Shown here: positions 21,080 to 33,239 of the stretch, piece after piece
Numbering within the stretch: position 1 is the first letter of the stretch
Layout of the letters: the number at the start of each line of letters is the position of its first letter
Origin: Solanum dulcamara
Taxonomy: Eukaryota; Streptophyta; Magnoliopsida; Solanales; Solanaceae
Direction of reading: 5' to 3'
DNA length: 64,000 nucleotides
Assembly: GCF_947179165.1 (NCBI RefSeq)
Contig: NC_077242.1
Coordinates: 744,001-808,000 of the forward strand
The notes under the pieces: generated by a model
What the model was told of the DNA's origin: nothing
The model's database searches: none
Seen by the model: the letters and a program-made list of their open reading frames with translations, nothing else
Position numbers and translations under genes: made by a program

Positions 21080-23204
21080 CAAAGTTGATTTTTAAAAATT
21101 TAAACAAAAAAGATTTAATAAAAATATTTTATCATGTGTTCAGGTGCTTAATTGAAATAAACTGAAGTTCAAACATTTGGATGAAATTTACTAACAAGTT
21201 TAACGGTAACCTAAACACATGTAAGATTGGAACTCTGATAAACTTTTTGCATAAATACAAGATTGTTGTAGACTATCCTCTATCCGGATAGATATGTCCC
21301 TATGAGCGACTACGCCGATCTTTGTATGTTTTGGCCACGTCCCTTTCCACTCCGAAGAAGAAGGTTTGCGCTTGCCTTTCCCAGAGTACTCTGTATCCAA
21401 AGCCTCCTTGGGATAATTATCAATATCTCGTCCTATCAAAATGAGATTAGGAGGGCCCCTTTTTAAAGAGACAGTCTTTCTTTCAATAGAAACTATTGGC
21501 AATTGGTGCCCCACATAGATTTTCCCCGAACCCCCCAGTAACTAAGGTAAAGAGCGTAAAAAAAAAGCATCTATTTTTGTACCGATTTCGAACAAAGCTA
21601 CTGAATTCAAACGAATATGTCTACGACCGCCTTGCGAATCATCTCACACTTTTGCAAACATTATACTTTTTCCAATAAGTCGATTTCAGACAATTATATT
21701 TAAAACTTTAACAACTCAAAATTCACATTTGTTTGAAGTAACTAAACTTTGAAATTTTTATAAACATTGGAGGAGGAATCTTGAAACAACCGTTTTCATT
21801 TTCAATAAATATGGACGTAGAAAAATTTAGCACGAGAAAACGAAAAATGTAGCCAAAGTTTCTCCCTTTGCCTTTTTTCGTCAAAAAATATGACGTTTTC
21901 ACATACTTTTTTTTTTGTATGACACTTTTTGTTGAAGAAAAAGGACAAAGGGATAAGGGAAAAAAACGTCACGGGTGACCATTTTCTAGGTTTTATAACA
22001 ACTTGTATTTTTCAAACCATGACCACCAAAGTTTGAGATGAAATAATATTTTAACTAGGCTAGATATTGAATAAGATTTTTAAAAATTATCTTTTAAGTA
22101 TTTGTTTGATTATAAATTTTGGATCAAATTCTCTAATACGTTCATGTGTTTGCTTCCTTGCCGTTTTCAAATGTTTTTCAGTGGGAGCCTGAAGCTGAGA
22201 CCTGGAAGAGGAGACCAGATCGGAGTAAGGCCTAATTTGAAACTATGTACCGTAGTTTGTTTTTAAAAATTGATTTGGACCAATTTATGGGAGAAACATA
22301 AAAAAAGATTTAAAAAAAATTAAGTAAACTACATGTTCAAACTCAATTTTTTTATGTTTCAACTTTTAAATCTATGATCAAAGGAGAGCTAGATGTATTG
22401 AGTTCGAACTCTGAAAATGAATTATCTATTTATAAATAGAATTTATTCACTAAAGTGGAGCTGCTTGAGGTGAATTTAAATTAAAATAGGCAAGGATAGT
22501 ACAAATATAGTTCCCATTGGGCAAATTCTGATCCACTAAATAATATATTGAGATTTAAGAACTCAAAATGCAAAATAAAAATAAAAAAATGACTCGAAAT
22601 CTATAACTAATAGTCTGAACACAATTTAAAAATAAATACTGAACATCGAGTGCAAAATTCAAACATGAACTACTTGTTCCTTTTGGTGGAGCCCGTATAA
22701 AAATATTATAGTTTCTCCGCTAATCGAGGTTTTTTTATTCCATAAAGAACATACCATCCTTTTTTATTTATTTATTTATTTTTCTTTAGTAATTTGCCAC
22801 ATAATTCAAAGAATTAGGCCTACTGCCCCAATAATCCAAAAGCTAAAAGCTAAAGTGATGTATATAGGGTCACCAAAAGTTGGATCTTTTTTATAAAATC
22901 TTTTGGCCCCCTTAATTATAAAATCATATTGGACTTTTTTGCTCATATATTCTTGCTCTTTTTCTTTCTTTTTTCCTCTATATAGTATATTTACCTATTC
23001 ATTAAAATTTTATAGGACTCTATAAGCTAATAAAATGAATCTTCTTTTAATTTAAATTTATTGGAGATTACTTTATCCTAAACGGTAATTAATACATATA
23101 TAAAAGGTATTATATTTTCTTGAAAATGCATTTTGAAAATTTCACAAATTCATGAAATATTCAGAAAGAGATCAAAATATATCAAATTTTTCTTGATAAT
23201 CATA
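21080..23204. other. Intergenic region with a GC-richer island (21200-21680)
   Basis: Mostly AT-rich, but 21200-21560 is visibly richer in G+C and holds a 104-residue minus-strand frame (21200-21514) starting MGHQLPIVSIERK. The frame looks protein-like in composition, yet I recognise no family. It may be a remnant of a retroelement or organellar DNA. No gene is called. Confidence 0.4.
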
Positions 23205-23491
23205 TACTTCCTCCATTTCATATTAAGTGAATTTGTGAGGCAATGCACATATATTAAGAAAAACATTCAAGGACATAATTTGAATCATACTTTCCACTAT
23301 TACCCTTTGTAAAATCATAAATATAACTTTGCAAGTAGTGTGATTTATCTTCTAGAAAAATAAAACTTCAATAAATGAAAGGGTAAATATGGAAAAAGTT
23401 TCAAACATTTATCTTGAACTTTAAAAAATTTAATTATTTTGGATAATGAAAAATCCTTCAAAAATTCACTTAATATGGAATGGAGGGAGTA
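23205..23491. mobile_element. Stowaway-like MITE
   Basis: A 283-bp element (23207-23489) flanked by TA on both sides. The ends CTTCCTCCATTTCATATTAA and, reversed, CTCCCTCCATTCCATATTAA are inverted repeats of the Tc1/mariner MITE type. No coding capacity. Confidence 0.85.
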
Positions 23492-23702
23492 GTTCAAGAA
23501 GATCCACAAATCCTTTTATGGAGATTAAGTTCAAATCGTCCTGACTAATTCAAGAAATATGCCACCAACGACCCTCAAACATGGAGAAAATCTAAGGAGA
23601 GAAAAAACAGGGATAAATAGATTTGTACCCACATCTTTTATCAATAATATTCTTATTTCTTCAGATTTTATATATGATTGATTTATTTAAAATTTATTGC
23701 AA

Positions 23703-23754
<52 letters not shown>
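23703..23754. repeat. (AC)n(AT)n microsatellite
   Basis: About four AC units run into 22 AT units. It is likely polymorphic. Confidence 0.9.
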
Positions 23755-23757
<3 letters not shown>

Positions 23758-24189
23758 TAAGTTATATATATTTCAGCCATATTAATAAATTAGTCGATCC
23801 AACAATATATATTCATAACTTTCCCTACAAATTAAAGTAGGATAAGTGAGAAACTGAGGGTACTCACTATGGTTTTGTTGAATCCCATTATTGATAAAGT
23901 ATTAACTTCATTCTACTAAGTATTGTGTTCCATTAGAGTTTAGGAGATAATTAAAAAAAAAAATTGAAAGTATTTTCCCAATTATAGTATTTCTTTTCCC
24001 ATATGATTATGTCCCATTCAAAACTATATCACTTTTTTCTGACTTTTAACATTTTGTCTTTAGTAATTTAAGTCTTAACGATGAAGCCGGCAACAATATA
24101 ACAATGGAGGTTAAAACAAAGGAAATCATATAGTATAATCTTATATTTAAAACTTTGTCTAATAGAGAACATTTCTCCTTTACAACTTG

Positions 24190-24595
24190 TTTAGGGGTTG
24201 TATCTGTTGTATTCAATTATGCTGTTAGTTTAAATACAATATTTGTTTTGATTGTTATTTAAATTCATCGTTAGATAACGACTGAGTCTCAATTTGTGTA
24301 ACGACTGATTTGGTGTGATCACATCATTATTTTAATATTTTCTTCTCATTTTATCTTTTATTTATTATTTCATAATCATATTTTATTCTTTACCCTACCT
24401 TCTCATAGTAGCTCTATCCTATACCCATCCTTTTTTTTTTTATAGATTTATCATTCGACAAAGAATGATACAATATATCCAAATATTATATTCATTAAAA
24501 CAATATAGTATAATACGATATGATACAACACAACACAATATGATACGATACATTATAAAATAATATGTAACAACCATCCAAACAGAGTGTTAGTA
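24190..24595. mobile_element. Possible MITE with diverged inverted ends
   Basis: The left TTGTTTAGGGGTTGTATCTG and the reversed right end CTCTGTTTGGATGGTTGTTA are similar. An inner block like AACGACTGATTTGGTGTGATC recurs in diverged form near 41254-41285. Boundaries and family are uncertain. Confidence 0.35.
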
Positions 24596-24599
24596 AACA

Positions 24600-25635
24600 A
24601 TATGGGACGTAATCATGTTAGTCGAATTAATTATAACTAAAAAAATCTCAATACTTCACCATTAAAGAATATGATAATTAAATGGATAAGATCTTTCTAC
24701 CTTTTAATCAAATGTTTCGTTTTTAAACTCTGAAATGAAGATTTTTTTGGTAATAATAGACAATATATTATTAGAATTTGAATTAATCGGGTTAGCAAAT
24801 TATTATGCCAAAAAAATGTTGATACTTCTCCATAAAGTGCCCAATTTGATGACTTCGCTTAAATTATCCATAAAGTATTTTGACACTTTGTTGTTTCATT
24901 GTGTAGTGCCACTGTTAGGTACGGTTTTAAAATGGTGCAATTTTGACTTTGTTACCCCCACCCCAACCCCTTAATCAACCACTAACCCCCAACCAATGCT
25001 CCCCTATAATTATCTTTCTTTTTCTAATTATTAATGTCATTAGCATACACTAACACATGCATAAAATTCACTTGAGTATACGTTCACTTCTTTTTAAAAT
25101 TGTTATTGAGAAAATGTTATATTCACTGAAGTATGTTTCAATATAATATTTAGACTTTGAAGCAATATCTTCATCCAACTTAACCATTAAGAACTTCACT
25201 GCACAAAAAACATGAACATCGTCGTGGAGAGCATCTTCTATATCGACAACCACTTATTCACAATGTTATGCAAGTGAACGTGTACAAAAAAGTTATCGTG
25301 GTCCTAAGTACACCATTACCTATGAAAAACTACGACTTGACTTGAGTATCTTCCAACCATAAGTCAACAATTGTTGGCTTATTTGAAACAAGATATTCGT
25401 CTTCTGAAGCTAACTTCAATTGATTCTAGTTATACAATCAGAATTAATAAAAATCAAACTCGTAACACTACAATTTAAATTTAAAACTTCGAGACATTCT
25501 CATAGAAATTTAAACTCCACGACATTGGCTATTTTCGAAGACAAACTAAAAAGTGGTCAATTGACGCTATTTCTAAGCCCATTAAGTCTTAGAAGGCCTT
25601 TACCTATGGGTCTTGGCCCAAACCAAAAGAACATC
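24600..25635. other. Intergenic region upstream of the kinesin gene
   Basis: AT-rich. Short frames (24735-24974, 25068-25253, 25420-25680) lack domains. The right end carries the kinesin promoter. Confidence 0.45.
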
Positions 25636-25643
25636 TATATAAA
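25636..25643 (+). promoter_or_regulatory. TATA box of the kinesin gene
   Basis: TATATAAA about 245 bases before the start codon, in a region otherwise free of such a motif. Confidence 0.45.
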
Positions 25644-25739
25644 GCCCAAACAAAATCAGATTATTGAAAATAAAGGATAATTAAGAGGATAAATTGGTCA
25701 ATTTCATCTCTCAATTTGAACATTTAAAATCTCAATGAA

Positions 25740-25749
25740 CCAACGGTCA
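25740..25749 (+). promoter_or_regulatory. Candidate MSA element (G2/M-phase) near the kinesin gene
   Basis: CCAACGGTCA contains the AACGG core of the M-phase-specific activator bound by three-repeat MYB proteins. It sits about 140 bases upstream of the ATG. This fits a gene needed in cell division; a single site is weak evidence. Confidence 0.5.
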
Positions 25750-25885
25750 TTTTTTTTTTCACAATATACATCTTTTAACGTCTTTCATATTCCCCAAATC
25801 TCACACTTCAAATTCTTAGTCTCCATTTTTCTCAGAGACGCTCTCCTCTTCCTCTGTCAAAATCTCGCTCTTTATTCATTTAAAA

Positions 25886-28800
25886 ATGTCAGAAAACAGA
25901 TTCTTAGGCAACATTTCTGCCTCGTCCTTCCGAAATCTCCTTCCAAAATCAGTTTCAACTAAGAAAAAGTTGAATTCAAGCCGATTTAAACAAAAAATGA
26001 ATAGTGAAAATGTTGCTCCTATGGATCCAAACATTCAGATCAGTGATCCCCCGTTATTACCTACAAGTTCGATACTCAAAAAACCCGTCTTGAAGACGAT
26101 TGATACTGATACAACGGGAGAACTTACCAGATCTGTCGCACAAGAGCAAACCCCAGAAGCTCCTGATCCACCAGTCAAGGTAGCATGATAAACCCTTTGC
26201 TGATTTCTTTAGTGTTTTTGTAAAGTTGTAATTTTAGTTCAGTGGGCGAGGAAAGAGGTGAATTCAGGATTTAAAACGAGTTCAACTTTGCACTGAATCT
26301 CATTGTACTGTTAAAGTTATGGTTTCAAATCTAATATTTGTTGGTTTTTGATAATAGTTTTGGACTGTGGGTTTATCTATATATCTTCCAAATGTTGTTG
26401 TGTTCTTGAGCTATAGTGATCTTTATGTACTATGTATGCTGGGTGTTTGACAGGTTGTTGCAAGGATTAGACCTGCTAATGGTATTGAGAGTGGAAGCCA
26501 AGCGGTTCGCAAAGTTTCTGATACTTCAGTGTGCGTTGCTGATAGAAAGTTCAACTTTGACATGGTTTTCAGTTCAAATTCCAATCAGGTTGGTAAATTT
26601 AACTCCCAAGTTTCTGGCTTTTCAAGCTTTTTTGAATTAATTACTTCTACTTCAAACTTTTCATTTTGATGTCTAAACATTCACAAGTAATTTAGTTGTT
26701 GTTAGCTAAGAGTTGAACAAAGGAAGAATATTTAGGCTATAGTGAGTTAGTGACTAGTTAGAATTAATTTAGTTGTTACACTCACATAAGGTCAAATAGA
26801 GGTAAGTGTGGAATCTACACCCTTTAGTTTTAGATAAGCACTAAGTTACTATGAAGAGATAAAACTTTTTGCCAATATTTAATGTTTAAACGGCATGGGT
26901 TGGGAATGATGGTAAATATATAGCCACCCCTACTAGTTTCAAAAGAGGATTATTTGTTGTGAATTGTGATTAAGGAGGGATCTGATTTTGCTGAATGCGG
27001 ATGTAACAAGGTTCCAATAATAGAGGGATTTTTCTTATTTAAGCTGTATTTTTCTTATGATAACAGGAAGATATATTTCAATCAGTTGGTGTCCCTTTAG
27101 TTAAGGATGCATTGGCAGGTTACAACACTTCTCTCTTAGCTTATGGACAGGTTAGTTTTACTTGTAGTGTTCCATTTTAGTCGCCTCTTTATGTCACAAT
27201 AAATCTGTATCTGATGCCTGAAGTGATTCTTTTGGATAGACTGGAAGTGGCAAGACTTATACAATGTGGGGACCTCCTAGTTCCATTGTTGAGGTTCCAT
27301 CGCCTAATGGTCTTCAAGGCATTGTGCCACGCATTTTCCAGACGTTGTTTTCTAGTATACAAAAAGTAAGTTCCTTATCCAGTCAAAAATTAGAACTAAA
27401 GACTGTCAAAACATCTCTGATACTTAGATAACTTCCCTGATTGATTAGGAGCAGGAGAACTCTGAAGGTAAACAGATAAATTACCAGTGTCGTTGCTCAT
27501 TCCTAGAGGTATGTAATTTCAATATTTAATCTTATTCACATTTGATGCGTACTTGTGCCAAGTCAAATCATGTCACACTTCACCTTTTCAGATATATGAT
27601 GAACACATTGGGGATCTGCTTGATCCTACACAGAGAAACTTAAAGGTTAGTTGCGAATCTTGGAAAACAATGTTGTTCTGGACTTGTTTCACTTTCTGAA
27701 GATAGAATGCTGAAGATTTCACCTTGTTGGTTTATTCAGATAATGGATGATCCAAGAGTTGGATTCTATGTTGAGAACATAACTGAGGAATATGTGTCTA
27801 CCTATGAGGACGTATCCCAGATGTTGATTAAGGTGCAGAAGTGCTTTTCTTATCATAATACCTTTAACTTCTGTTGGAAAAAATTCTTGTAGCTCTGTTA
27901 ATGCAATAAATTGAGATAAGAATTGCTTTATGGCTTTCACTGTCTTATTGTTTCTTATTCTTTTGCATTTGAATTGTAGGGCCTTTCAAGTAGAAAAGTT
28001 GGATCAACGAGCATAAATTCGAAGAGTTCTAGGTCCCATATTGTTTTTACCTGCGTCATTGAGTCCTGGTGCAAGGTATCTTCCAACAACGAAATCCGGT
28101 TTCTTGTGTGTTATCATTGTCAGGAAGGATTTTTATACATTCATCTTCTTATCAAATCCCGGAATTCACATTACCTTCCAATTTATCGCTATAAACTTTT
28201 TTATGTTTAAGAATACGTTCATATTTGAAAACCTTTAATCTTTTCAAGTGTCTAATAAAAAATTATTGCTTCAGGAGTCCTCATCAACGTGTTTTGGTAG
28301 TTCAAAGATGAGCAGAATGAGCCTTGTTGATCTTGCTGGATTTGACAAAAATATACCTGATGATGCTGGTAAACAGTTTGTTAAGGAAGGGAAGTATGTA
28401 AAGAAGTCCACATCACTGCTCGGGTATATATGGTTTATACATACATTTTACTGATTGTTCTTGCATGTTGTGGCTGTTGATTAAAATATCATTTCATGTT
28501 TGTTGTCTTTTGCACTCAAAACTTCCTTCCTTATTGCCAAATGCCAACACTATTGTCTTAAAGGTTCAAAATGTTTCTATTGCCTTAAAGGTTCAAAATG
28601 TTTGCATTCAAAGTGATGCCTTCATGCTGTAAATGCTAAGCCAAGAGTTTAGGCAGAGGAACATTTGATAAGTGACTCTATGGAGGGAGTTAATAGTCTG
28701 TTAACAAATTAGCTCATATATGTTAAAACCTTTTATTGATGTATAACACAAGTGTTCTATGGAGGGAACTATATTCTTGTAACAAATTAGCTCATATATG

Positions 28801-31800
28801 TTAAACCTTTTATTGATGTATAACACAAGTGTTATGCTATGAAAGAAAAATTTAATAGGGTTCCAGTTATTTTAGTCATGTTACTTCTAGTTAATTGTTT
28901 CTTAAACTGGTGCAGGCATTTGGTAAATGTTCTCTCTGAGAGGAGTCGGTCCAGGAAACTTGAGGATGTTTCGTATAGCAGTTCCACTTTGACTCATCTA
29001 ATGAGAGAATCACTTGGAGGGAATGCTAAACTCTCGGTCATATGTGTCATCAGCCCAGAAAACAAGTATTTCCTTTTTAAACTCACTTGGTATTTTTTTA
29101 AAATAAATATTGCAGAGATGCTTTATGCTTTTCAATATTACAGAAATTCTGTGACCTAATGGCGTGCATGAAAATAGCACATTTGATGGTTAAAATTGTA
29201 AAATTACTTCGGTGTAAGTGACCCTGAATGAGGTCATATCATATGGACCAACTTGCATATGAAACATCAGTTTCTTCTCTTTTAAATGTCACTAATTTGA
29301 GTATCATTTATGTAGTCATAGTAGTGAAACAGTAAGCACTCTGAGATTTGGTAAACGGGTGAAACTCATACCAAATGAGCCATTGGTAAATGAAATATCA
29401 GAAGACGATGTTAATGGCCTGAGTGATCAGATTCGCCAATTGAAGGTACTTTCACTTGTCTCACGGGGCACTGCTCGTCCAATTCCTCTAGAATGTGAAC
29501 TGTATCTGACCTTATGCTCTTTATTGCTTACAGGAAGAGCTTATAAGAGCTCGGTCAAGTGCAAGCATTTCAGTCGGAAGCAACTATGGATCCTTCAGAG
29601 GACCAAATGTACGTGAAAGCTTGAATCAGTTGAGAGTGAGCCTTAACCGTTCACTAATCTTACCTAAGATGGATAATGAGCGTGAAGAAGAAGAGGTTCA
29701 CATAAATGAGGATGATATAAAAGAACTACAGCTCCAGATTGATAACTTACGTGGTTCACGTGGAAATAACTCAAACTCTCTCAAATATTCATCTGGAGAA
29801 AGTGAACACTATCTCAGTTGTTCTGAAGAAAGTGAAGGTGAAGAAATTAACTCAGAAGAGCTACTGGAGGAGACCCTAGATGATGCTGATCAAGGGATGG
29901 AAACAATGCAGCCTGAATACTGTAGCAGCATCTCAATCAGCCCATCCCGCCATTCTGCTGATCTTCAGGGTCCGGTGTTGTCTGAGTCCCCAAAGTTTCG
30001 GAACATGCAGAGGAAAAGCTTAATTATCTCCAGTGAAGATAATATTCAGTGTTCCTCCAAAAGTTCTGAAGTGCCTTCCCTACCACAGAAACAAGGTGAC
30101 CTTGTCCAGTCTTCTTTGAGGTCCAGCAGAATATTTCCTGGGCCAACTGAATCCTTGGCTGCTAGTCTACATAGAGGTCTAGAGATCATTGACTATCACC
30201 AGAGGAATTCTGCATCAAATAAATCTTTAGTTTCCTTCTCTTTTGAACATTTGGCAGTGAAACCAAGCCCAATGTCAAATGATAAGGCCAATGCTTCTAT
30301 TCAAACATCATCCGAAGAGGGACAAACTTCTCCTTTTATAGCCACTTCATTCCTGTGTCCAAAGTGCAAGACGAAAGCAACTTCCTCTAGTGTTGTTAAG
30401 GATAGCACTGGGACATGGATGGTCTCCATGGAAGGGGCAAGTTCGGATCAAGTAAGTATGGAAATGAGTTGCTCGTCTTTCTTTTATTTGCTTATTGTGA
30501 ATGCTAAAATTTAAATGTCATTCTATCTTCTTTGGTAGGATTTGGAGAAAGTTTTGTTCCAAGCTCTAGAGAGAGAGAAGCAGCTTGAAAGTGTATGCAA
30601 GGATCAAGCAGACAAAATTGAGCAGCTAAACCAACGAGTAAGAGTTCTTTCACTCGAGTAATTTGTTTCAACATGACAAGTATTTACTTAAAGTTTGACA
30701 TCTATTACGAATCTTGTCCTTGCAGCTAGCCCACTGTAAATGCACAATAGAACAGAGTTCTCTGGTTGACTGTGGCAAGGATGACATTGATCTCGAGGAC
30801 AATGAGAAGCAAGCTTCAATAATCTATCAGAATGGGAGTCAATCACCCAACATCCCAAAGGTGAGTGCCATTTTTAGCTTTCTTTTGTTGAAGTTGAGCT
30901 TTTTCCTATTTTATCTTATTATTTACTTGCACCTTGTGGTTTGATTCAGCTCCTGAAATGGGATGATGAAAGTCCTGAGCCTGAAGCTGCAGCAGAGAAG
31001 TATGAAATTAAAGAAATTCAGGGTGATGTGGAAAACTGTGGTGGGAAAAAAATGTTTGATATGGCTGAGAGAGAAGCACTACTTGAAGAAATTGGAGGTC
31101 TAAGGTCCCAATTGAAGTTAGATGGAGCCTCTGCAAATAAATCAATTGAAAGAACCAGATCCTCTTTGCTAGCACAATCGATGCAGCTGAGAAAAAGTGG
31201 TGTATATGCTGCTACAGGTTCTGGTGAAGAACTTGAGAAGGAAAGAGAAAGATGGACTGAAATGGAGAGTGAGTGGATTTGTCTAACGGATGAGCTTAGA
31301 ATTGATCTTGAGGCTCATCGCCGGCGTGCAGAAAAGGTAGCAATGGAATTAATGTTGGAGAAGAAATGCACAGATGAGTTGGATGATGCCCTCAAAAGAT
31401 CAGTCTTTGGGCAAGCCAGAATAATTGAGCATTACGCGGAATTACAGGAAAAGTACAATGACTTAGCTGAGAAACATAAGTTGATCTTGCAAGGGATACA
31501 AGATGTGAAAAATGCTGCAGCAAAAGCTGGAAAGAAAGGTCACGGTGCTCGTTTTGCCAAGTCTCTCGCTGCAGAGCTCTCAGCTTTGAGAGTGGAAAGG
31601 GAGAGAGAGAGGGAAATGCTGAAAAAAGAGAATAGAAGTTTGAGAGTTCAACTTAAAGACACTGCTGAAGCTGTTCATGCTGCTGGAGAACTTCTTGTTA
31701 GATTGAGAGAAGCAGAGGAAACAGCTTCACTTGCTGAGGTAAATCTTGTGTTTAAACATGGAACACCCAACGGTCTACTCCACGATTAAAAATGTAGTCG

Positions 31801-32084
31801 TTTTGATATACCTTTTTTTACAGGAGAACTTTGCACTATCAAAGGAAGAGAACGAAAAACTGAAGAAGCAAATAGAGAAGCTGAAGAGAAAACATAAGAT
31901 GGAGATGATAACAATGAAACAATATCTTGCTGAGAGCCGATTGCCAGAAGCAGCGTTGAGACCGCCAATTTACAGGCAGGACTCTGATGTATCAAACAAT
32001 GACAACAACACCATCCAACATTCTGAGTATGATGATCAATCATGGAGAGCAGAATTTGGTGCCATTTATCAGGAACACATATGA
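25886..32084 (+). CDS. Kinesin-12-like protein, 16 exons
   Basis: Exons: 25886-26179, 26454-26588, 27067-27150, 27240-27365, 27449-27508, 27592-27645, 27740-27832, 27980-28075, 28275-28423, 28916-29065, 29316-29445, 29534-30451, 30539-30637, 30726-30860, 30950-31738, 31824-32084; all GT..AG with matching phases, 1,190 residues. An N-terminal basic stretch of 98 residues precedes a motor domain (about 99-430) with P-loop GQTGSGKT and switch I NSKSSRSH (295-302). Switch II reads DLAGFD (333-338) where kinesins have DLAGSE, and the usual YRDS reads YSSS (384-387). A Ser/Glu-rich central region, a CPKC pair and long coiled coils follow. The closest group is plant kinesin-12 (KIN-12F type), which acts at the phragmoplast. 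Whether it still moves on microtubules is doubtful. Confidence 0.9.
28678..28835 (+). repeat. 79-bp tandem duplication in kinesin intron 9
   Basis: Copies start at 28678 and 28757, each beginning CTATGGAGGGA and ending TAACACAAGTGTT. They are nearly identical apart from a short diverged part. Confidence 0.85.
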
Positions 32085-33212
32085 GACATGTTTGATTGAA
32101 CATGGAAACAGGCAAGGACCCTGCTCGGGACTTTGCTGACAAAACTTGCTAATCTTGATCACACCTTATTGCTATTTAGGGATGAGTTGGTTGTATTCTT
32201 ATTGATTTCATCATTCTTTTGATACTTGATTGACTAGATTTGACGTTTGTTGTGAGCTGTTTCTTCAGCTTGTTAATAATAATGCTTGGTGTTCCATTTT
32301 TACTCAAAGGATATGGGCATTGTGCTAATGGCCTATTAACTCCATCCATACTTTTCCATAGATGGGTGTGCTCGCTCACTTTATAATAGTTATATTGTGC
32401 ACCTAAGTATCGCAAAAAGTCAATCAATGTATTACGAAAGTCACTCAACTTTATATAAGTTTTGCAAAAGGCCACTCGCACCCAAGGGTAGCGGCTGCGG
32501 TTCCCTTGCCATAAAAAAAAAGCATCGGATGAAATGAATGAAACATTTTCAATGAAACTTAAGCATAGTCAATAAGTTAACTTCTTGTGTTTTTGGTTCT
32601 TAAAATAGCTGAAGTGATTTACTGCAACAAAATTAATGTTGAATGAAGTTTCGGATGTCCATTTTGTCCCATGGTAATACAAGCCATGAATCTCCAACAA
32701 AAATATCGGACAACTCTATTTATTTATGCATTGATAATAAGTCATATTATAAGCATTGAATCTTCAACACAAATATCGGATAATTTTGTCTATTTATTTA
32801 TTTATTAATAATAAGTCGCATTATAAGCAATCATCTTCAACATATGTTGGATGACTCTATTTATCAAAAGTGTGAAGAATGAACCTTGTAGGTTTCAACC
32901 CATTTCTTGACCACTAAATTCTATTATGAACACTCCCCTCTAATCTAATTTTATGTGAAGATCGATCTAAAATAAGTTATATATAATTTTTTGCGATTAT
33001 ATATCATCTGAAATTTAGAGTTAAAACATTATGAGTACTAAATTTAAGAAAGATATTATTTTTGAAAATGGGAGTACATTTTAGTGGGAATTGGGACCCC
33101 AGTATAGAAGTTAAGCGGCGTCGTTTCTAGGAGTGACACTCTCGTTTTGACAAAGCAATTTGGCATTATGTAAAATCCGCAAAAATATCTAAAACTTTTA
33201 GATTGACAAAAC
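32085..33212. other. Intergenic region between kinesin and Tim17-family genes
   Basis: The left part is the kinesin 3' UTR. A loosely repeated segment with TCTTCAACA.AAATATCGGA and ATTATAAGCA occurs two or three times at about 32690-32860. No gene is supported. Confidence 0.5.
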
Positions 33213-33221
33213 TTAGGGTTT
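33213..33221 (-). promoter_or_regulatory. Telo-box upstream of the Tim17-family gene
   Basis: AAACCCTAA on the minus strand, 19 bases before the ATG. Telo-boxes are common near starts of housekeeping and translation-related plant genes. Confidence 0.5.
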
Positions 33222-33239
33222 AGCGCTTGATAATTGAGA

